From Pleurotus ostreatus/Saccharomyces cerevisiae fusant (taxonomy: Eukaryota > Opisthokonta): 23,622 nt of DNA. Position 1 is the stretch's first letter. Each line of letters begins with the position of its first letter. Positions 13,759 to 22,867 of the stretch are shown here, piece by piece. The position numbers and the translations under genes were made by a program. The notes below the pieces were generated by a model that saw only the letters and a program-made list of their open reading frames with translations, was not told the DNA's origin and did no database searches. Where the stretch lies: the NCBI GenBank assembly GCA_024196135.1, contig JAMQCK010000422.1, positions 1 through 23,622 on the forward strand. Reading direction: 5' to 3'.

Positions 13759-15406
13759 ATGGATATTCCCATCGACCCCGTGCTACTAGCACTTCAACCG
13801 GACCCCGCACGCGATCCCAGCCAGTCACATGCTATTCACGCTGATGGGCCAGCTCGTTTGCCTGCTGCCTCCCACGCTGATGCGAGCGTGTCTCTCTTAT
13901 CGACAGAGGCGCCCGAACAGGCCAAGGGCACGCGGAGAGCGAAAAGGAAGCTGGGCGATGACAATCCGTAGTGCGTTCACACTTTCTGACTGCGCGATCA
14001 TATAACTGACCTGACCTTCGACCTACAGCTCGGAATATGACTTGCCAGCGCTCAAGAAGCTCTGTGCCGAGCGCGGTATCGAAGTCGGGCGACTGAGGGC
14101 GCCAGGCCTGACACGCAAGCTGATCGAGTTCGATGCGCGAGTACCCGCTCCCTCACCCCGGAGAAGCATCCCTCAGCCGGCCTCTTCGCTCGCGAGGGAC
14201 AACAATCGGCACCCATCGCTTCGTGCAGTCGATGAAGACGAGGAAGAAGAGGTCCCTCCGCTCGATCCCGCACATCTAGAACAGCAGCTCGATGAGCTTC
14301 AGTCCTCCTTTCAGGCGGGCTACGCGCGCGATGAGGCGTCCGACTCCACTCCCGAGAGCGTAGGAGCTGAAGAAGTACCCGACCAGGCCGACATCGTGCC
14401 CACCGCCGAGGACAGCGAGGTCCAGCAGGAGCATATGCAGCTCATCCTCGATCGGCCAGGAGTGAGCAGCGCGAGCGACTGGGTTGACCGGTTCATCCTT
14501 GAAGCACGGCGGAAGGGTGGGATTGTGACGGAGCAGTCCGTGCTCCGACAATGGAGGGTGCGTCTCGCAGAGGCTCAGTATGTACCGGTACTCACAAGAT
14601 GTGTAGCTATGGGCGCTCACAGCGGTCGCCACAAAGGCAATCCCGGATCTCATCGTCGATGCAAACCACATCATTCTTTACCTCCAGCACACCGCAACTC
14701 GCCAGCTCCTTAGCAAGCGTGGCACCCAGCTTGATGGGGATGACCGACTCTCATCGGTACGTGATCCTTTGATTCCTGCTCGTCTGCGCGCTAACGTTGC
14801 TTCAGAATTCCATCAAGAAGCACATGACGATGTTAGGCCGCATCCGTCGTCGCCAGGTTGACGACAATCCCGCCCTAGACCAGTCACGCCCGTTCAAGAC
14901 ATCCCGTGTCAACGACTTCTACAAGGCTTTGCTCGCCAACGCCAACCGTCAGCGCCTTCGGTAAGCGCCACTCCGTCATTTCCTGAAGCACTAATTGACC
15001 ACCTCGCCAGTAAGGAGGGGTTCGACGTAGCAAAGAACACGATCCTCGACACGGAGCTCCTGCCGGAGCACTTTGAGCAAGTTAAGCGAGCTGCTCTGCA
15101 CATGAATCAGAGTGTGTTTTTCCTTTTGCCTCTCGCCCAACACGTGCTGACTCCAGCGTAGTTCCGTCTGTCATCAAGGCGCACTTCTGCTGGACATGGC
15201 AGTGCGCGACGCTGAACAGGAGTGACGAGCTCACGTCGCTCCTGTTACAATGCCTTCAGCCATACAATCTTAGCATACCTACCTACATATACACTGGTCG
15301 TTACGAAGCACGGAGGAGTCAGAAGTGTTTCGGAGTCTTAGCATTATTCCACGAAAGCAAAACTTATCAGTCTGGTGTAGAGGTATGCTCAGTAATGAGA
15401 AACTAG
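13759..15406 (+). CDS. SAP-domain protein resembling Crypton/Ndc10-type tyrosine recombinase (N-terminal half)
   Basis: Exons 13759-13970, 14029-14557, 14607-14756, 14806-14960, 15011-15111 and 15162-15406 join in frame to 463 aa ending at TAG. Residues about 73-108 (LPALKKLCAERGIEVGRL) form a SAP DNA-binding motif. An acidic Glu/Asp linker follows (about 130-200), then a helical core (LTAVATKAIPDLIVDANH; IKKHMTMLGRIRRRQ; LLPEHFEQVKRAAL). Next is WTWQCATLNRSDEL (393-406), where R402 sits like the first catalytic Arg of tyrosine recombinases. After it comes FGVLALFHESKTYQSG, resembling the HxGKTNQ-type segment of Crypton/Ndc10 proteins. Both resemblances come from memory of those families. No His/Arg/Tyr second catalytic box is present: the frame stops soon after. 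SAP identification is good; recombinase kinship is an inference. The first donor could also be 8 nt upstream (CC|GTAGTG). Confidence 0.65.
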
Positions 15407-15410
15407 GTAA

Positions 15411-15629
15411 GTGGCCCTAGGGCATATACGAGACCTGCTAATGTGTTCGGCAGGGCAGACCCGATGCCAGTTATTAGCACGGGAATTGCCGAATTTCGGA
15501 AACATCCGACGGTCGGAAGAAATCCCCATTTGGGTACTTTTTCAAGCCGTGTTCGAATCCGGATTGCAATTCGATGATGCATATGTTATGTCGAGTACGA
15601 GGGCGCGGCACAATACATACACTAGATAG
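15411..15629 (+). pseudogene. possible out-of-frame 3' remnant of the SAP/recombinase-like gene
   Basis: After the TAG at 15404-15406 a strong donor (AG|GTAAGT, 15407) and an acceptor TGTTCGGCAG (ending 15452) frame a stretch encoding LLARELPNFGN, WVLFQAVFESGLQFDDAY and so on. Its hydrophobic/aromatic pattern looks like a continuation of a globular core. Neither donor (15383 or 15407) reaches this frame without a stop or frameshift. It ends at 15629, before any catalytic Tyr could appear. It could instead be chance open sequence. Confidence 0.3.
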
Positions 15630-15806
15630 TAGTAAAGAATGACGACGAGCAGATCTGAGTAAGTCACTCCCTTCGCGCCTTCTTGAGAGGCGGACTGTCC
15701 GCGGGTGGACTGTCCGGGTAGTCCGGAACGTGGGTCTCGTCGTTGTCCAACCCTACCCCGTTGTTCTGTGGCCATATAAGTAGGGGACGAGTAAGGGGCG
15801 TAAACG

Positions 15807-17405
15807 TTAACGTACGGCATGTACACGGGGCCGAATGCGGTGCCTCAAGGCAGGGTTTCGCAGGACCGGGTTGAAGGTCATTCCTACGAAGACGATGTCG
15901 TCATCTTGACCCATCTCGACGGGAACATTGGCGGGATCCCGAAGTAGGGAGGGATTGGCGTACTCGAGTATGATGTGAGACAATCGTCGAACCAATGATG
16001 CGAATATGCTTACCTCGCGGGGTAAGTCCGCATCGAAGGAGTCGTTGAGGTTGGTTACGACGGGCGAGCGCATAGGCCGGGTTGTGATGGTCAGTTGGGT
16101 GTAGCGGGTGTCGCTCGAGGAAGGAGGCAGCTTGTTGAAGAGAGTGTAACTCGCGCTCTTGAGCACGATGGCGAGAATATCGGCATCCGTCGCACTGAAG
16201 AATCAGCCGGAGTATTTGAGAGCAGGAGTAGTATGCGTACCCGGACGTATCAATACCCATAGTCGCTTCGTTGAAGTCTTTGAGCAGGTTGTGGTTGGCG
16301 AAGACGCGGTTTTGAGTCCAGGACCTAGGACCAACGTAGAGGAGGCGCCTGATCTCCGGCATAATGAAGACGCCAGGGCGGTAGGTCCAGTGCAGATGCC
16401 ACGAGTTGAATAAGACGGGGTCGGGAAAGTTAGGGGCGCTGCGGTCGATCAGGAACACGGTTGCGACAGCCAGGTAGGAGCTCACTTATCGTCGAGGTCG
16501 ATTATCCAGGTGCTCTTGTCGCCGACGTATCATGTCGTGCCCGTCATCTCTTTTCCCATGCGGTCGAACTGCTTGCTGGAGACGATGCTGGATAGCCTCC
16601 AACCGCGAGAGGTATACTTGCTGATAGGGCCGTCTCCGTGGTCATCGATGAAGCGTACGCCGGCGCGCTTCACGAAGGTGTTGAAGGGATAGAGCGAGTA
16701 CGCGGCGCGAAAGGAGATGACGTTCATGACGACAGCTGTGACTTACGAGTCAGTGGTGCACGACGAGGGAAAGCAAGACACGCACCTGAGTGGAAGTCCA
16801 ACACGGTATCGATAGCCGTCTCCGCGGCGATCATGACTTGAATCACCGCATCGCCGCGAACAAAAGTGAAAGCGTCGAGTATAGCGCGTTGATCATATAT
16901 GGCGTCGTCTCGAACCGCGAACATATTGACGGCGCGATGGAGTGCCTTGTCGAGGTTCTTGTCTTGGGACTCCCGCTCCTTGTAAGTGTAGCCAAGGCTA
17001 CGAATGAAATCGAAGAGCTCAGGAGCGTGCTGACCTTGCGTATACAGATCGAGGTCTGCATCTCCCACCAGCGTCCGGGCGAAGTAATGCAGGGCGACCG
17101 ACCCCGATATCAGCGTCCCGGTGCGGCGCATGACATTCCTGAACCGCTGTATATTCTTGTCGTCGACGAACTTCACGATGGAGTGTCGAAGGCGGAATGC
17201 ACGGCCGCTGTACGCTTGCACGGCGCGATGGGTGTCCAAGCACACGAGAGCGTAGTTGCGTAACTCGCTCTGCGTGAGGCACGAGCACACGGGGTCATCG
17301 CAGGAGTCGGGTCTGTCGACGGTGTCAGTTAATGAGATGAGCGCAGTACGTAGCGTCTGCGTACAAGAAGATTTGCTTGATGACTCGTACGTTTCCCTCA
17401 GACAT
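15807..17405 (-). pseudogene. F-box-like/nucleotidyltransferase-fold family gene with premature stop
   Basis: Exons 17405-17391 (tentative first exon), 17356-16786, 16735-16486, 16438-16241, 16194-16014 and 15962-15807 join in one phase-consistent frame of 456 codons. The one interruption is an in-frame TGA at 16532-16530 (codon 264). The N-terminus (LTQSELRNYALVCLDTHRAV) resembles the F-box-like start of basidiomycete multicopy families. Residues 88-110 (ISGSVALHYFARTLVGDADLDLY) show the GS...DxDxD pattern of nucleotidyltransferase folds. DTVLDFHSAVVMNVISFRAAY, made across the first intron, matches family members I remember. The TGA lies where CGA would fit, a single CpG-type transition. If translated as is, about 263 aa are made. 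The first exon relies on a 34-bp intron and is uncertain. No function is assigned. Confidence 0.6.
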
Positions 17406-17853
17406 GGTGGTCAGGAAGAAGAGCGGTATCCGATGGGTGCCGAAGGATGGGTACGTACCACCAGAGTTTGAAATTAGCGATGATAGGGGAAACAGTCCAA
17501 GAGTTCCATAGAAAGGAGTAGACGTATCCGATGTTCCGAGTGGCGCAGGCGCCGCATGCCATATGGGCGTACGGAGCTTGTTGTCATTCGCAGGCTATAC
17601 ATTCAGGGACAGCGGGAGCCGAGAGCGGGAAGCGGAGGTCTCCCACAGCATATGGAGTGGCGTGCGAGGTTGGGCGACGCTGTCTGTGGTCCTCTGGATA
17701 TCAGCGCGTCAGGTCGCGTCATGTTTCGGAACAAGCGCAGCGTATTGTTCGGCCTTACGCCACAAAAAGATGACCACGCGATCGGTACACGTGTCGATGT
17801 CATCACACACGTCTCAGCACGGCGATGCTACCTCCATTGTTCTTCTATGTACA

Positions 17854-18381
17854 CTACCTAACCTCATCAACCTTTTCGTATACTACAAGCACGGCTTTCT
17901 TAACCGCACCATCTCGACATTGCCAATCTCCTAGGTCAGTAGGCGCTACGTGTCTTAGGTATCCTTCCCGCTTGCACAGCTCCCCGTCGAACATCCCGTC
18001 GTGGCGGTAGAGAATTCCAACGTTGTCTACAACCCTACACGTGAAATGGTTCTGACCTCCGTACACGATGCCTCTAAGTCGCATAGAGGTACCTTTGAAG
18101 TCGACGAGGTGGGATATAGGCAAGGGCGCATGCGTTCTGTCCATGCACAACAAATCGGGTGCGGAAGGCGCAGTCACAATCGGTATCGTCCTAGACTTGC
18201 ACAGAAGGCAGGGAAGCGATCTGCCTGTACCTTTGAGAACCTCTTTTAACCAGTCTGCAGTTGTGAATCTGTCCTTATTCCTTCCGTGCAAAAGGTTCGT
18301 CGTTGGTGGGTTAGGAATGAAATGAAATGAAATGGATAAACCACCGTTTTGAGCGCTGCGACGCTCCAGAAAAGCGACCAC
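17854..18381 (-). pseudogene. C-terminal fragment of a ubiquitin-specific-protease-like domain
   Basis: A 175-codon open frame with no ATG at its 5' end. It holds a CxxC pair (CLLC, residues 58-61). It then has MRLRGIVYGGQNHFTCRVVD and YRHDGM, the strand-His pattern of the C-terminal catalytic half of peptidase C19 (USP) domains found in many Agaricomycete multicopy proteins. H112 would be the catalytic His. The N-terminal Cys box needed for activity is absent from the frame, and I found no upstream exon supplying it. It is therefore most likely a truncated copy, though exons hidden to the right cannot be excluded. It points the same way as the pseudogene to its left. Confidence 0.5.
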
Positions 18382-19233
18382 TTTTCGGAGTACTGTGTTT
18401 GTACACCGGTCCAGTCGGTCCGACCCTGATTTCGACGGGCTTTATGTGACGCATTGTCGGCCAGATTCACTTCGGAAAATTCGTGCAGCTGCGGAACATC
18501 TGATTCTACTGCCCTACAAAGTATTGCATGCTTACAGCCCGAATTCGACGTATGCGACGTCTCTCAAGTTTTATGATCTATGCCGAGCAATGTTTGGTCG
18601 ATGCCGCACAGCTCGGCATTTCGGCATTTCGGCGGAAACTTGTCATGCACATCGCGTACACAGTTCCTTCTTGACACTATATCACCACCATGTCCGCCAT
18701 TTTCTCTCGGAAAAAGACAGAATATGGGTGCAGCAGCTCGCATTGGTAGCGTAGTGAAAGAGCTGGACGCGCTGAAGCCTTTATGACTGAGTTTTGCAAA
18801 AGTACGCTTACACCTCGCATTCATGTCATAATCGGCATCTCGGCATGCTCGTCATCTTGCATTACTCTTTTTGCCTCCCACCTTCTTGCCCCCTCCCTCC
18901 CCAACGACTGTATCATCCTCCCCTCCTCTTTCACTATGGACCGTGTTTGACGTCATCACCGCCGTCTATTCTCGTGTCCCGCGCTACACGGCCCTCCTCC
19001 ACGGCCCACGGGTGTCATCAGCACGGCGCTCGACTTCCTCGCGCTGCCGTCCCTCTGCCCGCTGCCGCCCTTCTTCCCACTGCCGCCCCTCCCCCGCGCA
19101 TCCCGTCCATCATGTATATGATCCTGGCGCATCGCCGCAAGCCGCAGCAAGCAACAGGAATATACGGTACATACTCTTAGGCGACCGATCTCACAGCACC
19201 ACCTTCGGGGGCAGGAGGACGAGGTGTTGATCG
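18382..19233. other. spacer without a recognised gene
   Basis: Contains short Pro/Ser/Cys-rich frames, CT-rich runs (about 18865-18935), and a short repeat of TCGGCATT at 18613-18635. Proline-rich translations near 18871-19180 come from simple-sequence CCT/GCC composition and show no domain. Confidence 0.35.
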
Positions 19234-19485
19234 ATGAGGAACGCGAACTGCCCCGCCAAACCCCATGCTGCCATCGACCCGCCAGTTGGGGACCGTGTTC
19301 TCTCGCCTCCGACCCGGGCCAGCCACCTACGGCGCCACAACGCCCGGCCCGTATGCAAGCGCCTCAAGGACGACGAGTGCAAATACGACGGCCAGGGATG
19401 CTCAAGTACCAAGGCCCTCGAGGAGCAGGTCCACCACCTCCAGTCACGAATGCAGGGTCTGGAGAACCCGGATGGTTTTCGGACA
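19234..19485 (+). pseudogene. remnant of a Zn2Cys6 transcription-factor finger plus coiled linker
   Basis: The frame reads RPVCKRLKDDECKYDGQG, then STKALEEQVHHLQSRM and LENPD. This matches the second half of a fungal binuclear zinc cluster, its linker and the short coiled coil that follows. The expected first half (CxxCRRRKxKC) is replaced by ASHLRRHNA. The PVCxxC pair has lost its second Cys, leaving C41 and C49 (and C56, which is off-pattern). Such a finger could not hold two zinc ions. A normal donor (ACA|GTGCGT, 19486) and acceptor (CGCCACAG, ending at about 19532) follow, so the exon boundary survives. There is no clean start codon context. Confidence 0.45.
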
Positions 19486-20280
19486 GTGCGTCCCCCTTCC
19501 CCTCACCTTAACCTCCTCTTACGCGCGCCACAGTGTTCGCCTCTGCTTGTCGTCGTCCGTGTAGCTGTAGGATGGCCGCACGATCAAGATCGGCATATCC
19601 TGCATGCGCAAACGCTCGCTCACGAACGCCTACACGGCCACGCAAGACTTCCCCCTTTCTCACCGGCACGCGCAACAAGTCGATGTACACTGTCGTCAGT
19701 TGCGCCTACGTGCACGCCGCGGGGGAGGGCCTCAACAAGGTCATCTTTCCGTGCGGGCAGACAGTGTCCGACGCGACCTCCACGTTCACCGAAGGCCCTA
19801 CCGATCCGACCACGGGCCTTCAAGAGGAGCCCAATATCATCCCGCCGTCGATGCGCGACATCTTCAGCTTCATCAAACTACCCCAACGACCACCACTCGC
19901 CATACGACCGCCGCCCAGCATACTCGCCCGAGCGGTTCGACAGGCGCTACGCGGGCGAGGACCGTGCAGTCGAAGATCGCGGTCGGGATCGCGGTCGGTA
20001 CGTTGCCGAGGACCGCGCGCAGTACGCGAGCGGCTCACGCTATTACGCAGGTACAGAGCGCAGATATGCGGGTGAAGACCGGAGGTACGCGAGTGAGGAC
20101 GAGCGCATGGTCGACGGTAGACATGCGAACGGGGACGAGGGCCCACGGTACTGCGATTTCTTCAAGGAGGCGCGGTACGGGCGCAGCGCGCAAGCATATC
20201 CCTCACCAGAGCCACGATACGGGGACCCGCGGTTTGGGGCGTATGATTCAATCTCGGAGAGCAGGCAGTGATATCCGGCG

Positions 20281-20328
20281 AGTGTGTCCGACGCGCGATA
20301 CTCGAGTGTGTCCGACGCGCGATACTCG
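20281..20328. repeat. perfect 24-bp tandem duplication
   Basis: Two identical 24-bp units (20281-20304, 20305-20328), each encoding SVSDARYS in the frame of the flanking broken gene. A whole number of codons and perfect identity suggest a recent in-frame duplication. Confidence 0.9.
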
Positions 20329-20790
20329 ACGTCGTCAAGGGCTTTGACGGCACAAGCTACCTATCTGCCTGGACCCAACGCGCGCGCTATGCGTCGAGGG
20401 AGGGGCTTGATTACCGCATCCACCTGTCGACGGTCGATATCCAGCATTGTACCTGCCCGCACCGACTAGCCAATGTTCTCTGACCGCCGACGCCCGTCTC
20501 CTTTGTCACGGATGCTCACCAGCCCCGTCCGCGTCGTCGTCGCGAGCCTTGTGAGCGAGGACGCGGATGGCGAGGAGGAGGAAGAGGACGAGCTGATGGC
20601 CGATGAGCCGACGCAGCCTGACGAAGACCATCCGGCGTGGATTGGCAACGGCTCGTCAGATGCGATGGACGTCGACGGCCCTCGGGTGTCGAACGCTCGG
20701 AATAACGCCCTTTCTGCGCGGCTCTCGCCACACCGGAGCTCGCCTGCCAGGCGGACATCGCCCGCGCGACCACCACCACTGCCCGAGGAC

Positions 20791-21261
20791 GACGTCGATG
20801 CGGATATTGCGGCGGCCATCGACGAGCCTTCCAACAGTCGATCCGCGCCATCCATGAGCGCTCGATCCGCGCCGTCGGTCCGCTCAGCGCCTTTGACCAG
20901 TGCCCGATTCAAGCCTTACAACAGCGCGCGAGCCGTGCACGACGACGACGTGGACGCAGACATCGCCGCCGCTGTCGACGACCCCTCGGACGACGTTCCT
21001 CGCTCTGGACATGTTAGCGAGGTGCGCTCGAGGCACGACGGCGAGGCGCGCTCGAGGCACGATGGCGAGTCGCGCTCGAGACACGACGACGTGGAGGCTG
21101 ACATTGCTGCCGCAGTCGACGCCGATGCCGATATCGCCGCTGCTGAGTCGTGCTCGCAGCACGACGCAGACGTCGATGCGGACATCGCCGCCGCAGTCAA
21201 CGTAGACGCGGACATCGCCACTGCAGTCGACCTAGACGTGGACATCGCCGCCGCCGTTGAC
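20791..21261 (+). repeat. seven coding repeats of the DVDADIAAAVD type
   Basis: In the 20473 frame the motif occurs at codons 107-117, 159-169, 206-216, 218-225, 233-243, 244-253 and 255-263. Spacing is wide for the first three and nearly head-to-tail for the last four. Ser/Arg/His-rich linkers (RSRHDG) separate the early copies. The repeats alternate Asp with Ile/Ala, so a helix with an acidic face is plausible. Confidence 0.8.
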
Positions 21262-21383
21262 GCCAACCTCCACGACGCTGCAGACGCTGCTCGTGTGGCT
21301 GTAGGTTCTCGCTCCGGCTCGCGCGTCGCGTTTTCGGATACGGCGTCGCATTCGTCGACGCGGATGGGGAGGTGGAGGAGGTG

Positions 21384-21446
21384 GGGAAGGGTCCTTATGA
21401 GGCTGGGCGGGGTCCTTATGAGGCGGGGAAGTGTCCTTATGAGGCG
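21384..21446 (+). repeat. three 21-bp tandem units encoding G(K/R)(G/C)PYEA
   Basis: Units start at 21384, 21405 and 21426 and share TCCTTATGAGGC. The GKGPYEA, GRGPYEA, GKCPYEA reading is one base out of register with the upstream DADIAAAV frame, which marks where the frame was shifted. Confidence 0.8.
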
Positions 21447-21999
21447 GGGAGCGGGTCGCAGGGTTGTGGGTAGAGGCGCGGGTCTCACAAGTCGAGAAGG
21501 GGTTCGCATGCGCTGTCGCGTTCGGGGTACAGCTTCAGCGGGCTTGCACTAGACACCACGAAGCTTTTTGGCGCCATCGACGGCGCGCCCTCGCCAAGGT
21601 GAGCTTCTCGTCCACTTTCGAAGTGTGATGTGGTGGTTGACGAACATGCAGAGCCCATGACTCCTTGACGAAGGGGTGCGGCATGTCCCCCATCACCCTT
21701 CGCCCCACTCCCCCTTCTCTGACCTCCGGCATGACACCGACCCCATTTCTGCGTGCAATGGGGTATATACTCGCTCAGTGCGGCGGTACCTGCCGAGGGG
21801 AAGGTCGAGGAGGGCGGAACTTGGTCAGGAAGCGAGGCGGAATGGTGGGAAGGGAGATGCCTGTCCACCCTTCACCCATTGAGGTATGCATGTTCATCTC
21901 ATCTCATAAACAAGTGCATCACTGACACGCTCTATAGATGCTATCGGCACCCAGCGATGTAGTTGTCTGCGTCGAGCGGACACCAGTTGGGCTTCAAGG

Positions 22000-22031
22000 A
22001 GGGGGAGGGGAGGGGGGATAAGAATCCCCCA
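22000..22031. other. G-run stretch with GGGGGG/CCCCC hairpin
   Basis: GGGGG-A-GGGG-A-GGGGGG is followed after ATAAGAAT by CCCCC. It can form either a short C-G hairpin or a G4-type structure. It lies at the likely end of the broken repeat gene, overlapping its last codons and TAA. Confidence 0.4.
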
Positions 22032-22867
22032 TGACTCGGTGAGCTCGGCAGTGTGGTCGTGATATGCGATACCTGATACAAATAGACTTAGATGAACGTA
22101 CCGGACCCCCAGACGCGCTCCCTCTCAGCGAAAAAGCGGTCGAAGGAGCAGGGGAACACGGCAAGAGGGGACGAGGGATAAGGTGTCCTCATTACGCAAC
22201 GACGGTGATGCGCATGGCCGAGCTCTCTTTACGCGAAGCGTTTGGTACGGCTACGCGTCTGCATGCGAGATATCTCGGCGAGTGCATCCGTACTGAACCC
22301 CTTGGCTCATTTTCTTATAGATACTCGTTGCTCTTGGCATCATACTCAGCACGACGAAGACCATGCCCTACCCCTCCCACAATGCATCCGGACGCTCATC
22401 AACGCCGCCGAGCAGGACCGCGCACAACCTCGCAATGCTCGCGCGACCGAGGGCGAGGGTGGAGGGCATCCGACCCACCCGCTTTCTGTCCCAGTCTGTA
22501 CTACGAGAACCAATGGCGCGCATCCCTCGGCCCTCACGACGGCACGGCAGGCAGGGGCTGGGGGCTGTAAGGAGGGTGGGGTAAGACGGTCTTCCGGCTA
22601 GATGACGACGCTACGCAGTGCAACGCTCTCTTCGCAAATGCGAAGGTTCGCAATGCGTCGACCGCGTACAATTGCGGTGAGCACGTGCGAAATGCGCCCC
22701 TCAACTCATTTTTATTCAGAAAATCTGTTTTATGCACCCCCGACTCGCCCGAGGCCTGCAGCACTGGGAGGAGCTCGGAGAAAGTGGAAACTCGTTGTGT
22801 ACTTCAAGAACACCACCGAGCGAGCGGAGGAGTCGGCGGAGAGTGGGAAGCGGAGAGCGTCGGTTGC
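22032..22867. other. spacer without a recognised gene
   Basis: Overlapping frames on the plus strand (22064-22601) are rich in Arg, Pro and Ala and share no frame continuity across plausible introns. No domain recognised. Confidence 0.35.

Larger units (their letters stand above)
19880..22021 (+). pseudogene. repeat-rich Arg/Tyr/Asp and DADIAAAV-repeat protein, frame broken by stops
   Basis: One frame is coding-like from about 19880 to 21350. First comes an RRYAGEDR-type Arg/Tyr/Asp/Glu-rich part, then an acidic EEEEEDE patch. Seven copies of a (D)VDADIAAAVD motif follow (20791-21261) and three RSRHDG(E/D) units (21025-21096). The frame is interrupted by TGA at 20269-20271 and TAG at 20467-20469, both places where a C-to-T change from CGA or CAG would restore sense. 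After about 21360 the coding-like frame shifts to one carrying GPYEA repeats, TAG at 21471-21473, then SGYSFSGLALDTTKLF. That part is followed by two plausible introns (donors CCAAG|GTGAGC and TTGAG|GTATGC) and a TAA near 22020. The longest uninterrupted piece is 20473-21552. It may be the C-terminal continuation of the zinc-finger remnant. Function unknown. Confidence 0.4.

Noticed and set aside
13700..15700. Terminal inverted repeats or target-site duplications round the recombinase-like gene
   Set aside because: Looked for matching ends on either side and found none convincing; Cryptons lack terminal inverted repeats, so their absence is not informative either.
16439..16485. Apparent frameshift in the nucleotidyltransferase-fold pseudogene
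   Set aside because: A 47-bp GTGAGC...CCGCAG intron restores the frame exactly (DLDDN-APNFPDP), so no indel is needed; only the TGA at 16532 remains.
18613..18640. TCGGCATT short repeats as a microsatellite feature
   Set aside because: Only two to three imperfect copies; too little to call.
20916..21509. 197-codon minus-strand frame rich in Ala/Ser/Thr
   Set aside because: Antisense image of the DADIAAAV repeats; its repetitiveness is explained by the plus-strand coding repeats.
21485..21868. 127-codon minus-strand frame
   Set aside because: No domain and no supporting introns; the plus strand offers a spliced continuation of the broken repeat gene across the same bases.
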